6,233 nucleotides of DNA from Desulfobacteraceae bacterium. GTDB lineage: Bacteria > Desulfobacterota > Desulfobacteria > Desulfobacterales > UBA11574. The translations under genes and the position numbers were made by a program. The notes beneath the pieces are model-generated. The model was given only the letters and a program-made list of their open reading frames with translations. It searched no databases and had not been told where the DNA came from. Below are positions 1-6,233 of the stretch, one piece after another; within the stretch, counting starts at the first letter, position 1, and each line of letters begins with the position of its first letter. Location of the stretch: NCBI GenBank assembly GCA_003486165.1, contig DNGT01000037.1, positions 1 through 6,233 on the forward strand, given 5' to 3'.

Positions 1-63
1 CCAAGTTTTCTGATAAACGTTGGGTATTGACCTTTGAAATTTGATTTTTCAGCTTTGGGCCTT

Positions 64-810
64 TTATCCTGGTACTGTGCGGGTCGTGTGTTTTGCTTTA
101 TAGGGCAACGTCAGCGGCCTGGTCCTATAGCGGGGAAGCAAAGTGACCACCATACCGATAAATGCACCAAACGGACATTTTTGCATCAGTGAAAATTGTT
201 CTATCTTACTGGTGATCTGCCCTGGAGATGCTGAAAACTGGCATACGGTACTCCAGGATATGGGAACGTCCCCCAATAGAGACCGAATGATATCTTTGAG
301 TTCCCAGATGCTGAAAAAACAGGCGTGATTATAGATGGTCCGGGAAAAAACACCTTTGATCCGTCGATGAATCCCTGTAATCGCATAACGGTTAAGGACA
401 CCCAAGAAAATTTTGTCTTTGGCCACCCGGCATGCTTCTTCAAGGGCCTTTTTCGGATCTTCCACAAATTCAAGGGTGGTAATGAGGCAGGCATAGTTGA
501 AGGAATTATCATCAAACGGAAGATCCTCTGCAAAGCCTCGATGGAGATCTGCGCGATTTCCAATGTTTTTTTGTGCGATATCAAGCATGTAAGGTGAAGG
601 GTCAAGACCTGTTGCTTGGAGGCCCTTCTCAAGGAAAATCTGCAAACAGGAACCGGTTCCACAACCGATATCGAGTATGCTCTCTCCGCGTACAGGCTTG
701 AGTGCATTGAGCATCAAGCGCTTTTCAAGATCAACAGCAAACCTGATTTTCGGATCATTGAGCTGCTTCTCATAATAAATCGCATCATTAAAGTCAAAAA
801 CATAGCCCAT
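64..810 (-). CDS. Class I SAM-dependent methyltransferase, substrate unknown
   Basis: A 248-residue protein with a Rossmann-type methyltransferase core. Motif I, ILDIGCGTGS, lies at residues 45-54 and binds S-adenosylmethionine. The acidic residue ending strand 2 is D70 in GLDPSPYML. A FAEDLPFDDNSFNYA segment at about 93-107 and TLEFVEDPKKALEEACRV at about 112-129 match motifs II and III of the Methyltransf_11/UbiE-like group. Past residue 150 the sequence is lineage-specific and gives no substrate clue. The ATG start is supported by AAGGA (plus-strand 818-822 read in reverse) seven bases upstream. There is no signal peptide or clear membrane segment, so it should be cytoplasmic. It is transcribed away from moeA, with 215 bases between the two starts. 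Methyltransferase activity is well supported by motifs; whether it acts on a small molecule, lipid, quinone or protein cannot be told from the sequence. Confidence 0.9.
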   Translation of the reverse strand: MGYVFDFNDAIYYEKQLNDPKIRFAVDLEKRLMLNALKPVRGESILDIGCGTGSCLQIFLEKGLQATGLDPSPYMLDIAQKNIGNRADLHRGFAEDLPFDDNSFNYACLITTLEFVEDPKKALEEACRVAKDKIFLGVLNRYAITGIHRRIKGVFSRTIYNHACFFSIWELKDIIRSLLGDVPISWSTVCQFSASPGQITSKIEQFSLMQKCPFGAFIGMVVTLLPRYRTRPLTLPYKAKHTTRTVPG

Positions 811-928
811 ACAAAATTCCTTTAATGAAAAAAACTAATTTTTTCAAGTAGAAAACGTTTTTATCACCGGACTCATATTTAATTTTGCATCTTATTAAGA
901 TTAAATGTGAATATTGCTGGTGGATGTC

Positions 929-958
929 TTGACACAATTACCGTCAGCATACTATATC
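929..958 (+). promoter_or_regulatory. Candidate sigma70 promoter for the first moeA gene
   Basis: A perfect TTGACA at 929-934 is followed after 18 bases by TATATC at 953-958; TACTAT at 950-955, after 15 bases, is an alternative -10. It points toward the moeA start at 1026, leaving a leader of about 60 bases. Only the -35 is a strong match. It sits in the divergent spacer between the methyltransferase gene and moeA; no equally good promoter was seen for the methyltransferase strand. Confidence 0.45.
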
Positions 959-1025
959 CTTCCAACTAAATATAACCATTTTATTTCCATGCCAATATCA
1001 AAAATGGCTGTAAAGCGAGTTTAAT

Positions 1026-2255
1026 TTGAAGGAATTTTTTAAAGTCACCGACCTGAATAAAGTACTGGAATATGCATCCGACTTTCCCAGGCTTGAAACC
1101 GAAGATATATTCCTTATGGAATCAAGGGGACGGATGCTTGCTGCGAACATCAATGCGGATGTCGATCTTCCGGATTTTATGCGATCGACTATGGATGGGT
1201 ATGCAGTTTGTGCGTCTTCCACATTTGGTGCCTCAGAAGCAAATCCGGCATATCTTACCATTAAAGGTTCGGTGTCCATGGGAGAATCTCCCGCCTTTTC
1301 CATTGGCGTCGGCGAGGCCGCCAAGATTTCTACCGGTGGCATGTTACCGGACGGCGCCGACAGTGTGGTGATGATCGAACACACGGAGGTCATCGACAAA
1401 ACAACCATAGAAATTTACAAAAGTGTCGCACCTGGTCAAAACATCCTTGAAAAGGGAGAAGATATGCACAAAGGCCAAATCCTGGTTCCAGCCGGAAAGT
1501 GTCTAAGAGCCCAGGAAATAGGACTCTTAGCTGCCTTTGGTAAAGAAACGATTACCGTTTATAAAAAGCCTGTTGTCAGCATCATCTCTACGGGAGATGA
1601 AGTGGTATCCATTGAAGAGATACCCGTTCCAGGACAAATTCGCGATATCAACATGTATACCCTTTCCGGGCTTGTGGAAAGGGCCGGCGCCGTTCCAACC
1701 ACATACGGAATTGTTCGAGACGATTTTGACGATCTCTTCGATAAATGTACCATGGCATTGGCCCAATCAGATATGGTTTTGATTTCAGGGGGTAGCTCCG
1801 TGGGCACCCGTGATTTTACCATTGAAGTGCTCTCTGCCCTCCCTGAATCCGAAATCCTCGTTCACGGCATCTCCATAAGCCCTGGGAAACCGACGATTCT
1901 TGCCAGGTCCCGCGATCAGGCCATATGGGGCTTGCCGGGACAGGTGACGTCAACCATGGTGGTCTTTGAGATTGTCGTCAAACCTTTTATTGAGCATATT
2001 GGCGGCCTTTCCCCTGAACATAAAAGACATTTTAATCCTGTTGCGCAACTTAACAGAAACATTTCATCGACTCAGGGCCGGGCAGATTATATCCGCGTCA
2101 AATTGATTGAAAAGGACGGCATTCTGTGGGCGGAACCCATTCTTGGCAAATCAGGTCTGATCAATACCATGGTCAAAGCCGACGGTTTGATTGAGATCGG
2201 ATTAAACACAGAAGGGTTGGATAAGGGTGTTATAGTAGAGGTAATACCCCTTTGA
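1026..2255 (+). CDS. moeA: Molybdopterin molybdenumtransferase MoeA (stand-alone paralog)
   Basis: A 409-residue protein, the usual length for MoeA, which inserts molybdate into MPT-AMP to form molybdenum cofactor in the cytoplasm. Visible family motifs are: DLPDFMRSTMDGYAV at about 47-61 with the active-site Asp of MDGYA (D57); ISTGGMLPDGAD at 101-112; GEDM at 144-147; STGDE at 188-192; GGSSVGTRDFT at 255-265; SPGKP at 285-289; GLPG at 302-305; and DYIRVKL at 354-360. The order corresponds to MoeA N-terminal domains I/II, the MoCF-like domain (about 180-325) and C-terminal domain IV (about 335-409). The start must be TTG at 1026: an in-frame stop lies at 1011-1013 and the first in-frame ATG would remove about 30 conserved N-terminal residues. 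The Shine-Dalgarno is weak (GCGAG, 1015-1019). Odd points: GLPGQVTS replaces the usual GLPGNPVS, and SISPGKP lacks the first Lys of the E. coli-like IKPGKP. Family assignment is secure; metal preference (Mo or W) is not readable. Confidence 0.95.
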   Translation: MKEFFKVTDLNKVLEYASDFPRLETEDIFLMESRGRMLAANINADVDLPDFMRSTMDGYAVCASSTFGASEANPAYLTIKGSVSMGESPAFSIGVGEAAKISTGGMLPDGADSVVMIEHTEVIDKTTIEIYKSVAPGQNILEKGEDMHKGQILVPAGKCLRAQEIGLLAAFGKETITVYKKPVVSIISTGDEVVSIEEIPVPGQIRDINMYTLSGLVERAGAVPTTYGIVRDDFDDLFDKCTMALAQSDMVLISGGSSVGTRDFTIEVLSALPESEILVHGISISPGKPTILARSRDQAIWGLPGQVTSTMVVFEIVVKPFIEHIGGLSPEHKRHFNPVAQLNRNISSTQGRADYIRVKLIEKDGILWAEPILGKSGLINTMVKADGLIEIGLNTEGLDKGVIVEVIPL

Positions 2256-2262
2256 ACGAATG

Positions 2263-2394
2263 CTTTGAAAAACATCCTCTTTTGCCCAATTTCTGCGTCA
2301 GACTCAGATTTTAATCCTCGAAATACTTAATGTATGCCTGTGGTTAAAATCTTCGTCTTCCTTGAACTTGAATAAAATTGAATCTTTTTCAAAG
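2263..2394. repeat. 132-base nested imperfect palindrome, probable dispersed intergenic repeat
   Basis: Three sets of inverted arms share nearly one centre, at about 2329. The outer pair is CTTTGAAAAA (2263-2272) with TTTTTCAAAG (2385-2394), 10 bp perfect. The inner pair is AGATTTTAA (2306-2314) with TTAAAATCT (2344-2352), 9 bp perfect, extended after a 2x2 internal loop by AGAC (2300-2303) with GTCT (2355-2358). The apex pair is ATAC (2323-2326) with GTAT (2332-2335). It begins eight bases after the moeA stop. It has no coding potential and no obvious target-site duplication. The central sequence resembles, from memory only, an intergenic repeat that recurs in Desulfobacterales genomes. As RNA it could fold into a long hairpin behind moeA and affect 3'-end formation or stability. 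Confidence 0.65.
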
Positions 2395-2623
2395 GCCTCG
2401 TTTCATAGAGTTCCAATTTTCTATTGTTTTGAAAAAAATATTTTAGTGCGTTTGATTATTCATTTTTAAGTTATAATTTTATTTTCATGGAAAAATAATG
2501 ACCGAGTGGAAATTTTTTTGAATGGCTTATCTATAAATAAAAGTTTAAGTCATCATATTTGTTTCATAAAAATTAAATCATGCAGATTAATAAACTTCTT
2601 GTGAGAAAAAATAAGGTCAAAAA
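2395..2623. other. AT-rich non-coding leader before the MoeA-PBP gene
   Basis: No gene was found in this stretch. It is strikingly AT-rich compared with the flanking genes. It contains a 10-bp palindrome AAAATATTTT (2435-2444), a TATAAT box (2472-2477), and a small AT hairpin with arms TTATTTTC (2479-2486) and GAAAAATAA (2490-2498) around an ATG loop, with one bulged A. I see no pattern matching the GC-rich, conserved Moco riboswitch. The most likely role is promoter and 5' leader of the downstream gene. Confidence 0.5.
2452..2477 (+). promoter_or_regulatory. Weak candidate promoter for the MoeA-PBP gene
   Basis: A perfect -10-like TATAAT lies at 2472-2477, with TTGATT at 2452-2457 upstream. 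The 14-base spacer is shorter than the usual 16-18, so either the -35 is misplaced or this is chance in AT-rich DNA. A start here would give a leader of roughly 140 bases before the ATG at 2624. Confidence 0.25.
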
Positions 2624-4552
2624 ATGAGCCATAAACGCAACGTTTATTTAAAGATGAAACCCTTAAAAGAAGCCCGAGAGATCCTCTTTGAGCGGTTTCT
2701 TTCCGGGAGGGTGATTTACAAAGAGATGATTTCCGCACCCGACGCGGTGGGCCGGGTTCTTGCAGAACCCGTAACGGCCGTGATTTCCTCACCCAATTTT
2801 CATTTATCCGCCATGGACGGGATCGCCGTGAAAGCATCAAACACCTTTGGTGCATCTGAAACCAGACCAAAAGAGTTGATGATGGGAAAAGACGCTTTCT
2901 ATGTCAACACCGGTCACGTCATGCCCGAGAACACCGATACGGTGATCATGATAGAATATGTTCAAATTCTCGACCCAAACCGGGTCAAAATCGAAACTCC
3001 GGCATTTCCGTGGCAACATGTTCGAAAGGTTGGTGAGGATATTGTGGCCACCGAGCTTCTCTTCCCCCAAAACCATGTCATCACACCGTATTGTGTTGGG
3101 GCCCTCCTTTCAGGTGGTGTTTTTGAAGTACCGGTAAAGATCCAACCCAAAGTACTGATTATTCCAACAGGGTCCGAGCTTGTCGACTGGCGTGAAACAA
3201 TCGTTGAAAATCTTCAGCCGGGCCAGGTGATTGAAACCAATTCTTTTGTTCTCGGCAAGCTGGTCGAGTCGTGTGGCGGTATCTTTGTTCGACATGAGAT
3301 GATCACCGACGATCCCATGAAAATTAAAACAGCAATTCTGAATGCCGTTAACAGTGATGTCGACATGGTTTTGACCGTTGGCGGATCATCTGCCGGATCC
3401 GAGGATTATACCAGACATGCGGTGGATGAACTTGGTGAAGTGTTGGTTCATGGTGTCACCATCATGCCGGGGAAGCCGGTTTTAATCGGTGAAATAAAGG
3501 ATAAGCCGATATTTGGAATTCCAGGATACCCGGTTTCCGCCATCGTTGCATTTGAACAGTTTGTCGGTCCCCTGATATCTTTCATGCTGGGACAGCCTGA
3601 AAAGAAAAGATCAAAGATTCAGGTGGAACCCACCCGAAAAATCGCTTCAAAACTTGGCCTGGAAGAATTCATACGGGTAAAACTGGGGGCGGTGGGCGAC
3701 AAAATTGTGGCAATCCCCCTGCCCAGAGGCGCAGGCTGTATTACGACCTTAACAGAAGCGGATGGCATCATTCGGGTACCCAACAATTCGGAAGGGATAA
3801 ATCCTCAAGAACCGGTTATAGCCGAACTCCTGCGTCCATTGTCTTCTATTCAAAACACCATTGTTGTGGTGGGGAGTCACGACAATACCCTGGATGTTCT
3901 GGCAAACCAGATTCGAGGAGGGCGAAAAAACCTTACCCTTTCCTCAAGCCACGTTGGCAGCATGGGCGGTTTGATGGCCATTAAAAAAAAGGGGTGTCAT
4001 TTAGCCGGTTCTCACCTTCTCGACACACAAGACGGGTCCTACAACATATCATATGTAAAAAGATACCTCCCGGATATGAAAGTGAAACTGGTACATCTTG
4101 TGTTAAGAGACCAGGGACTCATCCTGTCACGGGGCAATCCCAAGGCCATCAAGGACATCGAAGACCTCCGTCGAAAAGACATTATGTTTTTAAATCGTCA
4201 GGCGGGTTCCGGCACCAGAATTCTTCTGGATTACCGATTGAAACAGCTGGGTATCGATCCATCTGATGTCAACGGGTACGAAAATGAAGAATTTACCCAC
4301 ATGTCGGTGGCCGTGGCGGTGCAGAGCGGCGCGGTTGATGTTGCGCTCGGCATTTATGCGGCTGCCAAGGCTCTCAACCTCGATTTTATCCCGGTGGTCA
4401 CAGAGCAATATGACCTTGTTATTCCAGAAATCTATTTTGAATCTGAAAACATTCAGATTCTTCTTGAAACCATCGATTCTTCCGAGTTCAAAAATAAGGT
4501 TGAAGCCTTGGGAGGGTATAGCACGGCAAGGACTGGGCAGATCATTATTTGA
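2624..4552 (+). CDS. MoeA fused to a C-terminal PBP-like (substrate-binding) domain
   Basis: A 642-residue two-part protein. Residues 1 to about 405 are MoeA-like: LSAMDGIAVKASNTFGASE (61-79) with active-site D65, VNTGHVMPENTDTVIMIE (94-111), GEDI (137-140), PTGSE (181-185), GGSSAGSEDYT (253-263), MPGKP (281-285), GIPGYPVSA (298-306) and EEFIRVKL (347-354). Residues about 410-642 match the PBP-like domain often fused to MoeA in archaea and Desulfobacterota: GSHDNTLDVLA (417-427), SSHVGSMGGLMA (441-452), LAGSHLLD (460-467), NRQAGSGTRILLDY (524-537), then ALGIYAAA and a DFIPV...YDLVIP segment. There is no signal peptide, so this binding domain should be cytoplasmic. AAGG (2613-2616) sits seven bases before the ATG; the later ATG at 2654 is less likely because the family has a short lead-in before that Met. 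Likely role: metal insertion into molybdopterin, with the added domain sensing or delivering an oxoanion (inference). STGDE is PTGSE here, and the region before TGHVMP is shortened relative to the neighbour paralog. The paralog ends 368 bases upstream. Confidence 0.93.
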   Translation: MSHKRNVYLKMKPLKEAREILFERFLSGRVIYKEMISAPDAVGRVLAEPVTAVISSPNFHLSAMDGIAVKASNTFGASETRPKELMMGKDAFYVNTGHVMPENTDTVIMIEYVQILDPNRVKIETPAFPWQHVRKVGEDIVATELLFPQNHVITPYCVGALLSGGVFEVPVKIQPKVLIIPTGSELVDWRETIVENLQPGQVIETNSFVLGKLVESCGGIFVRHEMITDDPMKIKTAILNAVNSDVDMVLTVGGSSAGSEDYTRHAVDELGEVLVHGVTIMPGKPVLIGEIKDKPIFGIPGYPVSAIVAFEQFVGPLISFMLGQPEKKRSKIQVEPTRKIASKLGLEEFIRVKLGAVGDKIVAIPLPRGAGCITTLTEADGIIRVPNNSEGINPQEPVIAELLRPLSSIQNTIVVVGSHDNTLDVLANQIRGGRKNLTLSSSHVGSMGGLMAIKKKGCHLAGSHLLDTQDGSYNISYVKRYLPDMKVKLVHLVLRDQGLILSRGNPKAIKDIEDLRRKDIMFLNRQAGSGTRILLDYRLKQLGIDPSDVNGYENEEFTHMSVAVAVQSGAVDVALGIYAAAKALNLDFIPVVTEQYDLVIPEIYFESENIQILLETIDSSEFKNKVEALGGYSTARTGQIII

Positions 4553-4611
4553 GTTTATTAAGTCAAATATAATTCTACAGGGCCAGTACCGTAATAATCG
4601 AACTGTTCCTG

Positions 4612-4644
4612 AAAGGAGGCATCTTGATAGTGCCTAAAGTTTGA
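4612..4644 (+). other. Orphan Shine-Dalgarno with a six-codon frame running into the repeat
   Basis: AAAGGAGG at 4612-4619 is a near-perfect anti-16S match, stronger than the site before any gene in this window. Four bases later comes TTG (4624), in frame with GTG (4630); the frame closes at TGA 4642-4644, inside the left arm of the following repeat. No gene follows. It may be the remains of a gene start cut by the repeat, or chance. Confidence 0.3.
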
Positions 4645-4731
4645 AATGGGCTAAAGTAAACTACAGTTAAGGAATTCTGCCAATTATATATAAGTTCAGT
4701 GGAGCAAAGCGACTTCACAACTTTAGGCACT
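4629..4731. repeat. 103-base MITE-like element with 13-bp terminal inverted repeats
   Basis: The left end AGTGCCTAAAGTT (4629-4641) is the exact reverse complement of the right end AACTTTAGGCACT (4719-4731). With one bulged base (4718) the stem continues by TGAA (4642-4645) with TTCA (4714-4717). The interior holds smaller palindromes: AACT-AC-AGTT (4659-4668) and TTATATATAA (4684-4693). It is too short to encode a transposase and has no clear target-site duplication. The sequence looks like a dispersed intergenic repeat I associate with Desulfobacterales (memory, not a search). A 66-codon minus-strand open frame across it (4575-4775) is most likely a product of the repeat. It separates the MoeA-PBP gene from archease. 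Confidence 0.7.
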
Positions 4732-4824
4732 TTTAACTTATCTGTTTTTTTGAAAATTGATCGCTCCTTTAACATCGATTTGTTTTAAAAACCTAAATTT
4801 GATATTCGGATTTATTTTTTCCCG

Positions 4825-5244
4825 ATGAAAAAAACATACCATTTAATAAACCATACCGCTGATTTCGGCATCCAGGTTTTTGGTTCTGATTCAAAGGAGC
4901 TTTTTACCAATGCCGCCCTGGCCCTGTTCGATGTGATCACTGAAATGGACGTGTTAAAAGGCCGTGATTCCTGCAACATTACGGCCTCGGGAGAGGACTG
5001 GTCCGATCTGATGATCAACTGGCTTAGAGAGATATTATACCTGTGGAACGGAAGGGAAATGCTGGTAAAATCTGTCCAAATATTATTTCTGTCTGAAAAC
5101 AAAATTTCCGCCAAAATCTATTTTGATGCATATAAGCCGGATCGCCATATTATCAAAACCGAAATAAAAGCGGTAACCTATCATCAGATCCAAGTAAAGA
5201 GCAGCCCTTCTGGATGGAAGGCCCAAATTATCTTCGATATCTGA
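4825..5244 (+). CDS. Archease, RtcB RNA ligase activating protein
   Basis: A 139-residue protein, the typical length of archease, a small cytoplasmic cofactor that promotes guanylylation and multiple turnover of the RNA ligase RtcB. Visible features: the N-terminal NHTADFGI (9-16) with the metal-binding Asp D13; a central DLMINWLREILYLW (61-74), matching the conserved D-L-x-x-WL-x-E-LLY-L block; AVTYHQIQV (116-124), the family signature; and the C-terminal IIFDI (135-139) ending in the conserved Asp-Ile. The usual first Asp of DHTAD is Asn here (N9). The ATG start fits the family N-terminus, but no convincing Shine-Dalgarno precedes it (only GGA about 15 bases upstream). The partner rtcB follows 65 bases downstream on the same strand, which strongly supports the call and suggests co-transcription. 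No strong promoter was seen in 4732-4824. Confidence 0.95.
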   Translation: MKKTYHLINHTADFGIQVFGSDSKELFTNAALALFDVITEMDVLKGRDSCNITASGEDWSDLMINWLREILYLWNGREMLVKSVQILFLSENKISAKIYFDAYKPDRHIIKTEIKAVTYHQIQVKSSPSGWKAQIIFDI

Positions 5245-5309
5245 TTGCGATATTCTTTCCAAGATGCTACAATGTTACATAATTCAAATTAATCGATGGG
5301 ATATCAAAA

Positions 5310-6233
5310 ATGACAATAAGCATTAAAAAGATAGACAAATATCGCTGGGAGGTTCCCAAAACAGGTGCCATGCGGGTGCCGGGAATGGTTTACGCCACCG
5401 AATCGATGCTTAAAGGCGACGCCCAGAACGAACCCTTAAAACAGGTGGCCAATGTCGCAACCCTGCCCGGGATTTTAAAGGCATCGTTGGCCATGCCGGA
5501 CATGCACTGGGGGTATGGTTTTCCCATCGGAGGTGTTGCCGCCTTTGACTGGGAATCGGGTGTTATTTCACCAGGAGGAGTCGGCTACGACATCAACTGC
5601 GGGGTTCGTCTGGCCACCACTTCTCTCATAGAAAAAGAAATACGGCCAAAACTCGAAGCGCTCGTTACCGCCCTTTTTCACGGCATTCCTTCGGGAGTGG
5701 GGTCTACAGGCTCTATAAAACTTTCCATATCCGAAGAAAAAATGGTTCTTAAAGAGGGCAGTCGATGGGCGGTGAGCCAGGGGCTCGGAGACACGTCAGA
5801 TTTAGATTTCACAGAAGACGGTGGTTGCATGGAAAACGCCGATCCGGATACCGTCAGTCCGAGAGCGCTTGAAAGGGGGAAAAAGCAGCTGGGGACCCTT
5901 GGGTCCGGTAATCACTTTCTGGAAATCGGCGTGGTGGAAACCATCTATGAACCTGAGGCAGCCAGAGTGTTCGGGCTTTTTGAAGGCCAGATTACGTTGA
6001 TGCTCCATTCGGGTTCACGGGGTTTGGGATATCAGATTTGTGACGATTCTCTGGCCTTCATGTCCAAGCATGTTAAAAAACTGGGTTTTGATATTCCGGA
6101 CAGACAACTAGCCTGCGCCATGATTCAATCCAAAGAAGGGATCAAATATTATAATGCCATGGCCTGTGCTGCAAATTATGCATGGGCAAACCGACAAATT
6201 TTAATGCACCTATCTCGTGACGTAATTTTAAAG
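5310..6233 (+). CDS. rtcB: RNA-splicing ligase RtcB, N-terminal 308 residues (cut by window edge)
   Basis: The reading frame is open from ATG 5310 to the last base, giving 308 residues of a protein that is usually about 480. RtcB joins RNA 3'-phosphate or 2',3'-cyclic-phosphate ends to 5'-OH ends with GTP and Mn2+, in tRNA splicing or RNA repair. The visible motifs are intact: PDMHWGYGFPIGG (63-75); SPGGVGYDINCGVR (87-100) with metal ligands D94 and C97; LGSGNHFLEI (197-206) with N201 and H202; and LHSGSRGLG (232-240) with H233. The third metal His region and the guanylylated His of the HGAGR motif lie beyond the window, so catalytic integrity cannot be fully checked. GGGA (5298-5301) eight bases upstream is a plausible Shine-Dalgarno. 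No intein or frameshift is seen in the visible part. It pairs with archease 65 bases upstream. Confidence 0.97.
   Translation, partial: MTISIKKIDKYRWEVPKTGAMRVPGMVYATESMLKGDAQNEPLKQVANVATLPGILKASLAMPDMHWGYGFPIGGVAAFDWESGVISPGGVGYDINCGVRLATTSLIEKEIRPKLEALVTALFHGIPSGVGSTGSIKLSISEEKMVLKEGSRWAVSQGLGDTSDLDFTEDGGCMENADPDTVSPRALERGKKQLGTLGSGNHFLEIGVVETIYEPEAARVFGLFEGQITLMLHSGSRGLGYQICDDSLAFMSKHVKKLGFDIPDRQLACAMIQSKEGIKYYNAMACAANYAWANRQILMHLSRDVILK

Noticed and set aside
1..63. Possible gene end at the left edge
   Set aside because: Too short to assign and no recognisable peptide in any frame.
201..707. 168-codon minus-strand open frame inside the methyltransferase gene
   Set aside because: Same strand but a different frame from the motif-bearing methyltransferase; no recognisable domain. 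It is a shadow frame.
852..861. AAAACGTTTT palindrome upstream of the methyltransferase gene
   Set aside because: Ten bases of mostly A/T symmetry in an AT-rich spacer; no second copy or neighbouring promoter to support an operator.
953..974. Possible ModE/TunR-like operator (TATAT ... ATATA) upstream of moeA
   Set aside because: Arms of only five bases and a 12-base spacer in AT-rich DNA; spacing and flanks do not match the ModE operator as I know it.
998..1408. 136-codon minus-strand open frame antisense to moeA
   Set aside because: Low-complexity Ser-rich translation with no family resemblance; the plus strand carries clear MoeA motifs there.
2395..2623. Moco or tungsten cofactor riboswitch before the MoeA-PBP gene
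   Set aside because: The leader is AT-rich with only small weak hairpins and lacks the GC-rich conserved structure expected of the Moco aptamer.
4266..4637. 123-codon plus-strand open frame overlapping the end of the MoeA-PBP gene
   Set aside because: Arg/Leu-rich out-of-frame translation; the PBP-like motifs in the other frame are conserved and continuous to 4552.
4575..4775. 66-codon minus-strand open frame over the second repeat
   Set aside because: Almost half of it is the palindromic repeat; no domain and no good start context. Such frames are usually artefacts of the repeat.
5802..6008. 68-codon minus-strand open frame antisense to rtcB
   Set aside because: Lies opposite conserved RtcB catalytic motifs; no independent support.

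Overview
The window looks like chromosomal DNA of a sulfate-reducing or related Desulfobacterota (deltaproteobacterial, Desulfobacterales-like) bacterium. The taxonomic call is inference. It rests on a MoeA fused to a periplasmic-binding-protein-like domain, a second stand-alone MoeA beside it, an archease/RtcB pair, moderately GC-rich genes separated by AT-rich spacers, and two intergenic palindromic elements whose sequences resemble dispersed repeats I associate with that group from memory.

Layout: (1) 64-810, minus strand, a class I SAM-dependent methyltransferase of unknown substrate. (2) 811-1025, a divergent intergenic region with a good sigma70-type promoter (929-958) pointing right. 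(3) 1026-2255, a MoeA-type molybdopterin molybdenumtransferase that starts at TTG. (4) 2256-2623, a 368-base non-coding gap holding a 132-base nested palindrome (2263-2394) and then a very AT-rich leader. (5) 2624-4552, a 642-residue MoeA fused to a C-terminal PBP-like domain. (6) 4553-4824, a non-coding gap holding a 103-base element with 13-bp perfect terminal inverted repeats (4629-4731), preceded by an orphan Shine-Dalgarno-like sequence. (7) 4825-5244, archease. (8) 5310 to the right edge, the first 308 residues of the RNA ligase RtcB.

How the genes work together: the two MoeA proteins should act at the last step of molybdenum (or tungsten) cofactor synthesis, inserting the metal oxoanion into adenylylated molybdopterin. 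The fused PBP-like domain may bind the oxoanion or a related ligand in the cytoplasm. Two paralogs side by side suggest a division of labour, possibly Mo versus W. Archease and RtcB form a known pair: RtcB seals RNA 2',3'-cyclic-phosphate (or 3'-phosphate) ends to 5'-OH ends using GTP, and archease speeds RtcB guanylylation and turnover. The sequence shows no direct functional link between the cofactor genes and the RNA-ligase genes; the repeat-bearing gap suggests two transcription units.

I see no tRNA, rRNA, CRISPR array, transposase or phage gene. I did not find a clearly new multi-gene system. The most worthwhile items are the two palindromic repeats, the MoeA pair with the PBP fusion, and the orphan ribosome-binding site that abuts the second repeat.
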